In this document: positions 41,092 to 49,469 of the stretch, piece after piece
Layout of the letters: every line of letters starts with the position of its first letter
Numbering within the stretch: position 1 is the stretch's first letter
Assembly: GCF_003336705.1 (NCBI RefSeq)
Contig: NZ_QMDL01000006.1
Location: 1 to 55,345, forward strand
Origin: Marinobacter litoralis
Lineage (GTDB): Bacteria > Pseudomonadota > Gammaproteobacteria > Pseudomonadales > Oleiphilaceae
DNA length: 55,345 bases
Direction: 5' to 3'
The notes under the pieces: generated by a model
Databases searched by the model: none
What the model saw: the letters and a program-made list of their open reading frames with translations, nothing else
Told to the model about the DNA's origin: nothing
Translations under genes and position numbers: made by a program

Positions 41092-43190
41092 CACGCTTGC
41101 TCCTTATCGGCGGTCTCACGAACGGCTTGTTCTGCGTGAGGGAGTGCGGGTGACTTGCGAATTAAGGCATCGGCAGCCACCACGCCTTGGCCTTTAGGTA
41201 GAACCATTAATGGGTTAACGTCTAATTCGATCAGCGAAGAAGCGTGTTCTTGGGCGTAGGCAGCGATCGCCATAACAGCATCAATGACAGCTTCAAGATC
41301 AGCTTCTTCCCGGCCGCGAAAGCCAAACAACAAGCTTGAGGTCTTAAGTGAGCGAAGGGCTGCCTCAATCTCAGACCGGCTGGTTGGTAATAAAAGCGGG
41401 CGACTGTCTTTAAGTAGCTCTACCATGATGCCACCGGCACCAACCACAAGATGCAACCCGAACTGCTCGTCGCGGCTAACTCCGACGATCAACTCGGTGA
41501 CAGCGCCAGTTACCATCTTTTCGACAAGAACATCCTTAGCCAGTAGCCTCATTTCAGACACGGCGTCGGCAACAGACGCTGGGCTGGTTAAGTTCAGGCG
41601 AACGCCGCCTACATCGGTTTTATGAGCGATGCCCAGTGCTTTTATAACCACCGGGTACCCAAGTGCTTCAGCGGCTGCAATGCCTTCCTCTTCGGTCTTA
41701 ACAATGCGGGACGAAGGGATTGCCAAGCCGTGTTTGGCGAGCGCTGCTTTTGCGCTCGCTTCATCAATAATCTGCTCGCCCGACAAACCTGTTGGTACAC
41801 TCGGCAGTATCAGTTCCGTTGTCCAATTGCGCGCCCAGAGTTGGCCGATGCGGGCTGCAGCCTCGATGGCCGGAACTGCCGCTTGAATGCCGTTTAGGGG
41901 GACGATACCTCTGTCAATTAAACGAAGTGCCAGTGGTTCAGGCAAGTTGTCTGAAACTGTCGACATGACGGCAGTTGGGTACTGAGTATTTTTGCTGGCT
42001 TCAATGAAAGCGTACTCGGCACTTTGCCAGTCAGACGCATCGCATCGATCTTCGCGAGGAAGGTCGAGCATGCTAATAGCCAGGTCGAAGCCATCGTTCA
42101 TAAACGCTTCATAGGTGATCTGCAGGCGTTCTTGGTTACCCCAATCGAACAACTGGTAATCCAGAGGGTTGCCAACCGCCATGCGCTCGTGAACTACTTG
42201 TTTCAGCGCTATCGCACCGCTGTCAGATAGGGGCGCCAGAGATAGCTCTGTTTCGCTAATAGCATCTGCCAGGATTGTCATGTCTCCGCCGGAAGTGCTC
42301 ATTGCACCAATACGGGCGCCGCGAAGGGGACCGTGCACATGTAGCAGCTTCAACGTTTCAATTAGTGTCTCCAAAGAGTTAACCCTGGCTACGCCTGAGC
42401 GTTCGAACAAGGCATCGATCAGTTCGTCGGAACCACTGAGCGCAGCGGTGTGCGACATTACAACTTGGCTGGCTACTTCTGAGTGGCCGGACTTCAGGGC
42501 GACAATTGGCTTACCAAACTGACGCGCTACTTCCGCTGCCTCCTGGAATGCTCGAGGATCGGTAATACCCTCGACGTATAGGCCAATTGCAGTGACTTCA
42601 TCTTGCTCGGCAAAGGTGGTGATCGCGTCTTGGAGATCAAATTTGAGGCGGTTGCCCAAAGACACAAGGTAAGAGATCGGCAGGCCGCGCCGTTGCATGG
42701 TGAGATTGAAGGCGATGTTACTCGACATGGTAATGAGAGCGACGCCTCGATCTACCTGTCGACCGCCTTGCTGGTCAGGCCACATCATTGCTCCCTGAAT
42801 ATAGTTCAGGAACCCATAACAGTTAGGCCCGAGCAACGGCATATTTCCGGCTGCCTTTAAAAGTTGCTGCTCAAGTTCCTTACCATCCTCACCAGACTCA
42901 GAGAACCCTGTGGCGTAACACACCACACCACCTGCATCCCGAGCGGCTAGTTCCGCAACTATCTGGATGCTCAGGTTGCGATTAACAGCGATATAAGCCG
43001 CGTCCGGGCTGCTGGGTAGCTCAGCAACCGAGCGGTATGTTTTGCGCCCGGAAATTTCGGCATGCTTTGGGTGAACCGGCCAGATTTCTCCGGTAAACCC
43101 CACGGCTTCGCACTGTTCAATAACTTTTTTTGCTTCACGCCCACCAAACACAGCGATGGATTTTGGGTGTAAGAAACGTGCAGATAACAT
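41091..43190 (-). CDS. ADP-forming acyl-CoA synthetase (ACD superfamily)
   Basis: The 699-residue protein fuses a CoA-binding domain (SIAVFGGREAKKVIEQ, IWPVHPKHAEI), succinyl-CoA synthetase-like domains with the phospho-His247 in MSHTAALSGSDEL, and a C-terminal ATP-grasp domain (YPVVIKALGIAHKTDVGGV, LIELDVNPLMV). Such enzymes join an acid to CoA with ATP, giving ADP. It is first in the operon and should activate the acid brought in by the BCCT carrier. E. coli carnitine degradation uses a different ligase type (CaiC). The DMSP enzyme DddX also belongs to this superfamily, so DMSP is a serious alternative substrate. Confidence 0.88.
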   Translation of the reverse strand: MLSARFLHPKSIAVFGGREAKKVIEQCEAVGFTGEIWPVHPKHAEISGRKTYRSVAELPSSPDAAYIAVNRNLSIQIVAELAARDAGGVVCYATGFSESGEDGKELEQQLLKAAGNMPLLGPNCYGFLNYIQGAMMWPDQQGGRQVDRGVALITMSSNIAFNLTMQRRGLPISYLVSLGNRLKFDLQDAITTFAEQDEVTAIGLYVEGITDPRAFQEAAEVARQFGKPIVALKSGHSEVASQVVMSHTAALSGSDELIDALFERSGVARVNSLETLIETLKLLHVHGPLRGARIGAMSTSGGDMTILADAISETELSLAPLSDSGAIALKQVVHERMAVGNPLDYQLFDWGNQERLQITYEAFMNDGFDLAISMLDLPREDRCDASDWQSAEYAFIEASKNTQYPTAVMSTVSDNLPEPLALRLIDRGIVPLNGIQAAVPAIEAAARIGQLWARNWTTELILPSVPTGLSGEQIIDEASAKAALAKHGLAIPSSRIVKTEEEGIAAAEALGYPVVIKALGIAHKTDVGGVRLNLTSPASVADAVSEMRLLAKDVLVEKMVTGAVTELIVGVSRDEQFGLHLVVGAGGIMVELLKDSRPLLLPTSRSEIEAALRSLKTSSLLFGFRGREEADLEAVIDAVMAIAAYAQEHASSLIELDVNPLMVLPKGQGVVAADALIRKSPALPHAEQAVRETADKEQA

Positions 43191-43497
43191 GAGGATTCAT
43201 CACTCCGGCTTGGGGTTTTTGTTTTTGCTATTTTTCGCCATTACTCAGGTAGAAACTTCTGGAGCTCAATTGCTCCTTGAGATATCTGCCCGGTACATGG
43301 CCTAGTGTGACCCACAAGGTGACAGGCCCAATTTCTAAAAACCGACAGAAAAAGACCAAAAAACGACATTGTTGATCTTCGGATAGGGAGATCGGTAAGT
43401 TCGTGGGGAGTTATGGGAGGGGGTTAACCAGCACCAAAGATGGCTCGTTTAAGCGTAGGTGGGAAATTATGAGTCTGTAAGTTGGAGGCTGTTAAGG
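43191..43497. other. Intergenic region upstream of the CoA-ligase operon
   Basis: This 307-base gap holds the promoter region of the minus-strand operon and ends at the IS3-family element. I see no gene. The repeated ACCGACA/AACGACA words near 43338-43369 could be regulator half-sites, but the match is weak and I make no firm call. Confidence 0.4.
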
Positions 43498-43523
43498 TGT
43501 AGTGGTTCAATGATTCCGGACAC
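43498..43523 (+). repeat. Left terminal inverted repeat of the IS3-family element
   Basis: It begins TGTAGTGGT and ends near CCGGACAC; it pairs with the right repeat at 46081-46106. Confidence 0.85.
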
Positions 43524-43564
43524 CAACGTAGGTGGTAAGATCGCCACCATAAACGAGGTGTCTG

Positions 43565-43873
43565 ATGACCAGAAAGCGACGTTCTTTTTCTCCTGAGTTC
43601 AAACAGGAGGCAGCCAGCCTGGTGCTGGATCAAGGTTACACCATTCCACAGGCCAGTGTGTCCCTGGGAGTCGGTGAAAGCGCTATTCGGCGCTGGGTTA
43701 ACCAATTGGCCGAGGAGCGTGAAGGTGTCACCCCAAAGGGCAAAGCCTTAACCCCGGAACAGCGCCGTATTCAGGAGCTGGAGGCCCGCTGTAAACGCCT
43801 TGAGCAGGAGAAAGACATACTAAAAAAGGCTACCGCTCTCTTGATGTCGGACGAGATGAATCGTACGCGCTGA
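43565..43873 (+). CDS. IS3-family transposase OrfA
   Basis: This 102-residue protein has an N-terminal helix-turn-helix (RRSFSPEFKQEAASLVLDQG, then VGESAIRRWV) and a C-terminal leucine-zipper-like coil (IQELEARCKRLEQEKDILKKA), as in OrfA proteins of the family. It binds the element ends and multimerises with the OrfAB fusion. The canonical -1 slippery run A-AAA-AAG lies at 43822-43828 in the correct frame phase and would fuse it to the orfB frame. It appears intact. Confidence 0.92.
   Translation: MTRKRRSFSPEFKQEAASLVLDQGYTIPQASVSLGVGESAIRRWVNQLAEEREGVTPKGKALTPEQRRIQELEARCKRLEQEKDILKKATALLMSDEMNRTR
43822..43828 (+). promoter_or_regulatory. -1 programmed frameshift site of the IS3-family element
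   Basis: The heptamer A-AAA-AAG is aligned with the orfA codons so that a -1 slip continues into the orfB frame (GYRSLDVGRDESYALID...), which stays open into orfB. Confidence 0.8.
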
Positions 43874-44450
43874 TAGACCAGTTGAGTGAGCGAGTGCCTA
43901 TTGAAATGGTCAGTAATGCGTTTGATATCAGTCGCTCCAGTTACTACGAATACCGCCAACGGGGGAACCGTGTGGATGTTGAGCGTCTGGCCCTGAAGGC
44001 TCAGGTGAACCGTTTGTTTACTAAGAGCCGAAGTTCTGCCGGCAGCCGGACGATCAAGGGCTTGCTCAGCGAGGAAGGTATTGTCGTCGGTCGCTTCAAG
44101 GTTCGACGTCTTATGAGCGAACTGGGACTGATCTGTAAGCAGCCAGGCCCTCACGCCTACAAGCAGGCGACCGTTGAGCGACCGGATATTCTGAACCATC
44201 TGGATCGTGAGTTTGCAGTCGAGCAGCCTGACCAGGTCTGGTGTGGCGACATTACTTACATCTGGAGCGGCCAGCGATGGAGCTATCTGGCGGTGGTACT
44301 GGATCTGTACGCTCGCCGGGTTGTTGGCTGGGCGATGTCATCGAGCCCAGATGCAGACCTGGTTGTAAAAGCTCTGGATCACGCCTGGGAGCAGCGTGGC
44401 CAACCGGAGAAAACCATGTTCCACTCGGATAGTAATACTGTCAGTGCCGG

Positions 44451-44670
44451 GTATTTCTGATTTTGGCTCAACTTGAAATACTGGGTGTCGCAAGTGTTCT
44501 CGGATTTCCTGACCCACACTCCGATCGACCCAGATATGTGTCTTTCCCTGGACCTGTCGGAAATCCGAGAACACCTAGCGGCAGGGGTTTCACCCCGCCG
44601 ATGCATGTGACTCAAGAAGGGCCTGACAGCCTGTCTCGTTACTGTCGTGTCCAGGCTATCGTGCATGGTG
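44451..44670 (+). ncRNA. Predicted IS110 bridge RNA
   Basis: The non-coding left end can fold into a 5' stem-loop (44451-44457 with 44475-44481), a large loop closed by a perfect 16-bp stem (44494-44509 with 44559-44574), a short GC hairpin (44580-44599) and a second loop closed by 44601-44607 with 44660-44666. This is the layout known for bridge RNAs of IS110 recombinases. In the first loop CACTCCGAT (44517-44525) matches the left flank CACTCGGAT in 8 of 9 bases and TTCCCTG (44544-44550) is the exact complement of the right flank. In the second, AGAAGGGC (44615-44622) equals the right end of the element, and GTTACTGTC (44638-44646) pairs with the left junction allowing two G-T pairs. Confidence 0.8.
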
Positions 44671-44705
44671 AAGCCATCTTCAAATAGATAGCCAGGAGCT
44701 TCGTC

Positions 44706-45785
44706 ATGTCTTTACAGCAGGCTGCTCGACCAGTGATTGTCGGTGGCGTTGATACCCATAAAGATCTGCATGTTGCTGCCGCGGTTGATGGGCAGGATCA
44801 GGTTCTCGGAACAGCCACCTTTCCAGCGACGCGCCATGGTTATAAAACCATGTTGGCGTGGATGCGTAGCTTTGGCGACGTCACCAGAATAGGGATTGAA
44901 TGCTCAGGAACCTATGGCGCGGGTTTGTTGCGCTATTTACAGCAGGCCAGCATCACGACTCTGGAGGTTACAAGTCCCGATAAATCCGTCCGCCGCAAGC
45001 GGGGTAAAGACGACCGCATTGATGCTGAGAATGCTGCGCACGCGGCTTTTGCAGGAATTCGTACGGTAACGCCGAAGACCCGTGACGGCATGGTTGAAGC
45101 CTTGCGTGTTCTGAAAGTCTGTCGAAAGACTGCGGTCGCAGCCCGTAGGGTAGCGCTTCAGATGATTCAAACCCAGATTGTCTCCGCACCGGAGGAGTTG
45201 CGGGACCAGCTCAGGAACATGACGCGCATGCAACTTATCCGGACGTTGGCATCATCACGTCCCGATCTGGGCGGATACCGAGACGTCATGATGGCCTATC
45301 GAATAGCCCTCAAGTCCCTCGCTCGCCGATATGTAGAGCTACATGACGAGATCGCAGATTTAGACACCATGATCAAGTCCATTGTTGACGAACTTGCGCC
45401 CGACTTAGTGGCAAGAACAGCTGTCGGTTATGAGTCGGCTGCGCAGCTGCTGATTACCGTAGGTGACAACCCAGATCGACTTGGCTCCGAAGCCAGTTTT
45501 GCTGCGCTTTGCGGGGTCAACCCCATACCGGCATCTTCTGGAAAGACGCAGCGCCACAGGCTTAACCGAGGGGGCGATCGAGCAGCTAATAGCGCACTGC
45601 ACATAATTGCGATCGGTAGACTTCGACTGGACACAAAAACCCAAGAATATGTTGCAAGACGAATCACAGAAGGCCATTCAAAGTTGGAAGCTATCCGTTG
45701 TCTGAAACGTTACATAGCGCGAGAGCTGTTCTATCTTTTACGCCAGCGGCAACGTGAGATTCGGCAGTCGAAAATAGCTGCTTGA
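44706..45785 (+). CDS. IS110-family transposase (DEDD/serine recombinase)
   Basis: The 359-residue enzyme has an N-terminal RuvC-like DEDD domain (Asp16 in GGVDTHKD, Glu65 in GIECSGTYG, Asp103/106 in KDDRIDAENAA) and the C-terminal transposase_20 region with the serine-containing PIPASSGK (276-280) followed by RHRLNRGGDRAANSALH. All expected catalytic residues are present and the gene is uninterrupted, so the element may be active. The ATG has AGGAGCT about 6 bases upstream. The long untranslated leader suits the IS110 subgroup in which the guide RNA is encoded before the transposase. Confidence 0.93.
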   Translation: MSLQQAARPVIVGGVDTHKDLHVAAAVDGQDQVLGTATFPATRHGYKTMLAWMRSFGDVTRIGIECSGTYGAGLLRYLQQASITTLEVTSPDKSVRRKRGKDDRIDAENAAHAAFAGIRTVTPKTRDGMVEALRVLKVCRKTAVAARRVALQMIQTQIVSAPEELRDQLRNMTRMQLIRTLASSRPDLGGYRDVMMAYRIALKSLARRYVELHDEIADLDTMIKSIVDELAPDLVARTAVGYESAAQLLITVGDNPDRLGSEASFAALCGVNPIPASSGKTQRHRLNRGGDRAANSALHIIAIGRLRLDTKTQEYVARRITEGHSKLEAIRCLKRYIARELFYLLRQRQREIRQSKIAA

Positions 45786-45792
45786 CTCTTAG

Positions 45793-46106
<314 letters not shown>

Positions 46107-46472
46107 AGGGGGTGCAAAGGACACATGACGCGGTCTGCTGAAATGACTTCTAGAGCCTCAGAAAGGCTAAAATATATGGCGACAAAACAAACGTAATCCC
46201 TTGATTTTAAGTTACCTAAAAGTTCTGATTTTAGTTAATTTGCCACTTTAGTTGAGTTGTCTATATTGTTGATAAATAGAGGTTTGTCGTTAATGTCGGC
46301 CCGACCTGCAACTCCGTGTGCGCCGGTTCGATTCCGACCCGCGCCTCTATTTTTTACCCTTTTGTTTCAATCGCTTAGCGTTTTGCTGTCTTAACCGGCG
46401 TGTCGATGGCGACAAAATGGTGACATCGATTTTACCTTTCCATCGCCCTAAACCCCATCTCTAATGCAACCA
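46107..46472. other. AT-rich intergenic region with integration-site debris
   Basis: No coding region is seen. The stretch contains a tRNA-Cys 3' fragment (46306-46347), a 9-bp inverted repeat around it (AAATAGAGG at 46274-46282, CCTCTATTT at 46344-46352, followed by more T) and a 12-base direct repeat ATGGCGACAAAA (46176-46187 and 46406-46417). This looks like the scar of a past integration or excision. Confidence 0.5.
46306..46347 (+). pseudogene. 3' fragment of a tRNA-Cys(GCA) gene (attachment-site remnant)
   Basis: From the anticodon loop (CTGCAAC, anticodon GCA) through CCGGTTCGATTCCG to GCGCCTC the segment tracks the 3' half of gammaproteobacterial tRNA-Cys. The matching 5' acceptor strand (GGCGCG...) and a proper D arm are absent upstream, and the terminal CCA has been lost. 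Integrases of the tyrosine type often leave such 3' tRNA ends as attachment sites. Confidence 0.65.
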
Positions 46473-47138
46473 TTAATCTGACGGAATAACCTCTACATCG
46501 CCCACTAGCTTTAAGTCTTTAGGGCCGCGAACCGGCTCACACACCAGCGGAACAGGAATGCGTGTTTTCAGGAGCTTTTGAAACGCTTCCACTTGATGAA
46601 AGTGTGGATCCAGCCATAGATCAAACTCTTTAGGCCTGAGCATCAGTGGAATACTTTTTGGATGAATATGGCTGAACTTGGGGTGTGGTGGAAGGGTGAT
46701 GACGGTGAATGAGTTCACCTGTTCGTCGCCAAAGTACCAAGATTGCCAGAGACCGGCGAGAGCGGTAGCCTCATTTAACGGATGAACGTTGTAAACCTGC
46801 TTGCCTTGCCATTCATGGAAAGCGCTAACTGGAATGATACACCGGTTTGAGGGGTACACCTTCTTCCAGAGCGGACTGCTGGTTAGTCGGTCACTTCGAG
46901 CATTAAATGTGTGAAATTTCGGGTTTGGCCGATACCCATGACCGTCCGGCCTAGGTTCGACCAGTAGCGACCAAATGCCCGAAAGCAGATAGCGAGCGTC
47001 ACCTGATTCCATCACGAATTCGCCTATACCACCCGGCGGCACGTTGTGCTGGAATCTCGGTGTTATGCCGGGCAAGCCGAGCTGTTCCATCAGTGCCCGG
47101 ATCTCGGGTGAATCTGTGACATTGAATCGGCCGCACAT
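46473..47138 (-). CDS. yedK: SRAP-domain protein (YedK/HMCES-like abasic-site shield)
   Basis: The 221-residue protein starts MCGRF, with the Cys2 that forms a covalent thiazolidine link to abasic sites in single-stranded DNA after Met removal. It also has FNARSDRL, the Glu-containing SAFHEW and the late His in SHIHPKSIPLML, all conserved in the family. The reading frame extends 38 residues further upstream, but Cys must be second, so the start at 47138 is correct. No LexA box is visible in the upstream sequence. Such proteins protect stalled forks from strand breakage at abasic sites. Confidence 0.93.
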   Translation of the reverse strand: MCGRFNVTDSPEIRALMEQLGLPGITPRFQHNVPPGGIGEFVMESGDARYLLSGIWSLLVEPRPDGHGYRPNPKFHTFNARSDRLTSSPLWKKVYPSNRCIIPVSAFHEWQGKQVYNVHPLNEATALAGLWQSWYFGDEQVNSFTVITLPPHPKFSHIHPKSIPLMLRPKEFDLWLDPHFHQVEAFQKLLKTRIPVPLVCEPVRGPKDLKLVGDVEVIPSD

Positions 47139-47388
47139 AAAACCCTCGGTTCTTTCTCTTATCTGCGTACAGTATTGGCCTGACCGAGCAAAGTCGCCGC
47201 TTTTGTTACCCGTTGTGCATGCAAACATTGGGTTGGCCAGGTTCCATGTCATCTTACCGTAGAAAAACTGACACGCCTGCTTAACGTTCCGCGATTAGTT
47301 TCTGGAATCAGAATGCGTTATCAAGGCCTCACAGCACAGTAGGCCGCAATGATCAGAGACTGACCAAGATCGAACAGGGAGGGGCGTT
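47139..47388. other. Intergenic region between SRAP gene and M14 peptidase
   Basis: No gene is recognised in this 250-base divergent gap. It should hold the promoters of both flanking genes. I found no clear regulator palindrome. Confidence 0.4.
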
Positions 47389-47487
47389 ATGGCAGTGCCC
47401 GGCATAAACCAGTTGGCTGGCGGCATGGCAATGAGGGGCGAGGTGCAGGCCCACGCAACCCGCTCAAGAGTTTGGGTGGGGTCGTGA
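47389..47487 (+). CDS. Possible 32-residue leader ORF upstream of the M14 peptidase
   Basis: An ATG at 47389 preceded by a strong AGGGAGG site opens a 32-codon frame (MAVPGINQLAGGMAMRGEVQ...) whose TGA overlaps the GTG at 47484 (GTGA). The arrangement suggests a leader peptide or translational coupling to the peptidase. No homologous family is recognised and the ORF could be fortuitous. Confidence 0.35.
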   Translation: MAVPGINQLAGGMAMRGEVQAHATRSRVWVGS

Positions 47488-48590
47488 CTGAACTGAGGGC
47501 CCTCACTCATATCAAAGTAATTCCGGAACAGCAGAATCTCCGAGATGCAAAACAACGCCGGTTGTTGCGCCGACGGTTACCGGAGTTGATTGAGCTTGAG
47601 CGAATCCTAGCCGAATCGCCTCAGCCGTTTTCGGCACAGGTGACGGCAACCGTGCCGGTTGGCGCGCTCGATCTGCCAATTTACCGTGTTGAGGTTGGAG
47701 ATGCTCCGGCTGACCAACCAGCACTGTTGTTGGTGGGCGGCGTACATGGGTTGGAGCGTATCGGCACGCAGGTGGTTCTGGCATGGCTACGCAATTTGGC
47801 CAATCGCCTGCGCTGGGACGAGCATCTGGCTGAACGGTTAAAGCACGTACGTTTGGTGGTGGTGCCGATGCTCAATCCCGGTGGTATGTATCTGAACCGC
47901 CGTAGCAACCCCTCGGGTGTAGATCTTATGCGAAATGCCCCGATTCAAGCCCAGGGCCAGAGCTCGTTTCTGGTAGGTGGGCAACGCATATCGCCGCTAC
48001 TTCCATGGTACCGAGGCAAGCTGAACCATAAAATGGAGCCGGAAAATTTGGCTCTGCAGAGAATCATCGACGACGTGCTCCCGGGCCGGCCATTCAGCAT
48101 CTCGCTGGATTGCCACTCCGGCTTTGGCTGGCGAGACCAAATCTGGTTTCCCTACGCCTACCGGCGCCGCCCGATGCGTAACATCTCTTCCATCATGGCG
48201 CTTAAACTGCTTTGGGAGCAGTCCTACCCCCACCATGATTATCAATTTGAGCCGCAATCAGAGCACTATGTCACTCATGGCGACCTCTGGGACTATTTCT
48301 ACAAACGCCATAATCGCAGAACCAGTGCACCCTGGCTGCCGTTAACTCTGGAAATGGGTTCCTGGCGTTGGCTACGCAAGAGTCCTCGCCAGGCGTTCAG
48401 TCGGGAGGGGCTGTTCAATCCGCTGGTGGCTCATCGGCATCAGCGTGTCTTGCGCAGTCATCTCATTCTGCTCAATTTCCTCCTTGATGCTTGTGCAAAT
48501 TATGGCCACTGGGTTCCCAATTCATCAGAAGGTGAATGGCTTCGGGCGGCGGCAAGAACGCACTGGTACAGCAAGGGCGAAACTTTGTAA
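47484..48590 (+). CDS. M14-family zinc carboxypeptidase
   Basis: The 368-residue protein has the M14 zinc motif HGLE in LLVGGVHGLERIG, the substrate Arg/Asn region NPSGVDLMRN, the third zinc ligand in SLDCHSGFG and the catalytic Glu in LTLEMGSW. It lacks a signal peptide, so it is cytoplasmic and probably trims peptides or amidated metabolites. I place the start at GTG 47484; an in-frame TTG at 47472 is the alternative. The stop codon overlaps the next start (TAATG), so it is coupled to an alpha/beta hydrolase, a pairing that could serve one degradative pathway. Confidence 0.83.
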   Translation: MTELRALTHIKVIPEQQNLRDAKQRRLLRRRLPELIELERILAESPQPFSAQVTATVPVGALDLPIYRVEVGDAPADQPALLLVGGVHGLERIGTQVVLAWLRNLANRLRWDEHLAERLKHVRLVVVPMLNPGGMYLNRRSNPSGVDLMRNAPIQAQGQSSFLVGGQRISPLLPWYRGKLNHKMEPENLALQRIIDDVLPGRPFSISLDCHSGFGWRDQIWFPYAYRRRPMRNISSIMALKLLWEQSYPHHDYQFEPQSEHYVTHGDLWDYFYKRHNRRTSAPWLPLTLEMGSWRWLRKSPRQAFSREGLFNPLVAHRHQRVLRSHLILLNFLLDACANYGHWVPNSSEGEWLRAAARTHWYSKGETL

Positions 48591-49348
48591 TGGACTGGCT
48601 GTTGATTCGTGGGCTGGCAAGGGAAGGTGCACATTGGGGAGGCTGGCTGAAGCAGTTGCAACATGCACGCCCCATGGATCGCTTCCACACGTTGGACCTT
48701 CCCGGCACAGGGGGCGCCCGAAATCTGTGTTCACCAACGTCTATTGCTGAGGCAAGGGGGTACGCGGAGAAACAAAGTCTCCAGTTGCCGCGCCCCCTGG
48801 GGCTGATAGGTTTGTCTCTCGGCGGTATGGTGGCGCTGGACTGGGCGCTCGAAAACCCTGAAGACTGCGCAGGTCTTGTGCTGATTTCCTCCAGCTCCGG
48901 TCTTAGCACGCCCTGGCGTCGCATGAAGCCCGCCCAATGGCCGAATGTAGTGCGTTTGATGGCTCAAGCCAATATAGAAGCAAGGGAGTTGGCCATTCTC
49001 TCGCTGACGAGCAACCGGCCAATCAACGGGGCAGTTGCTGAGCAATGGCGGGCGATTCAACTGAAGCGACCGGTACGCCGGGCTAACGTGCTACGTCAAC
49101 TTTATGCGGCATCGCGTTATAAGCCGAGGGCTCAAAACATAAAGGTGCCGGCACTTGTGCTGGCAAGTAAGGGGGATCGGCTGACGGATTGGCGCTGCAG
49201 TCTGGCTCTGGCTGAAGCCCTGAAGTGCCCTTTAGAGTTGCATCCCGCTGCCGGCCATGACCTGCCTCTTGATGCCCCCCAGTGGCTTATCGATCAACTG
49301 GCTACCCACTTTCCACAGGGCTTACCTGGTCAGAATCCCACTAACTGA
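48590..49348 (+). CDS. Alpha/beta-fold hydrolase
   Basis: The 252-residue protein has the oxyanion segment LIRGLAREGAHWGGW, the nucleophile elbow GLSLGG (Ser about 90), an acidic residue region in ALVLASKGDRLTDW and the catalytic His in AAGHDLPLDAPQWL, giving a full triad. It acts on an ester, lactone or similar bond in the cytoplasm. The ATG at 48590 overlaps the peptidase stop; the in-frame ATG at 48536 lies inside that gene and is not used. No specific substrate can be read from the sequence. Confidence 0.83.
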   Translation: MDWLLIRGLAREGAHWGGWLKQLQHARPMDRFHTLDLPGTGGARNLCSPTSIAEARGYAEKQSLQLPRPLGLIGLSLGGMVALDWALENPEDCAGLVLISSSSGLSTPWRRMKPAQWPNVVRLMAQANIEARELAILSLTSNRPINGAVAEQWRAIQLKRPVRRANVLRQLYAASRYKPRAQNIKVPALVLASKGDRLTDWRCSLALAEALKCPLELHPAAGHDLPLDAPQWLIDQLATHFPQGLPGQNPTN

Positions 49349-49469
49349 AATGTCATCGATCCGCAGCAAACGCTTCATCTGTTTGTAAACCCGCATGCTT
49401 ATTGTCTGGTTATTCCGGTCTGCCTCTATGTCCGGTGGGCTCAAACTAGCCAGTCAAAGGAATCAGAGC

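Noticed and set aside
44431..44460. OrfB continuing a few codons into the IS110 element (SNTVSAGYF)
   Set aside because: These codons are the left end of the inserted element read by chance until a stop.
46274..46352. Complete tRNA gene
   Set aside because: Only the 3' half matches tRNA-Cys; the 5' acceptor strand does not pair with the 3' one, and the flanking 9-bp inverted repeat is not a tRNA acceptor stem.
47139..47200. LexA box upstream of the SRAP gene
   Set aside because: CTGT appears on the minus strand (ACTGTACGCAG) but there is no ACAG at the correct spacing.
47139..47252. N-terminal extension of the SRAP protein
   Set aside because: The catalytic Cys must be residue 2, so translation starts at 47138; the extension is untranslated.
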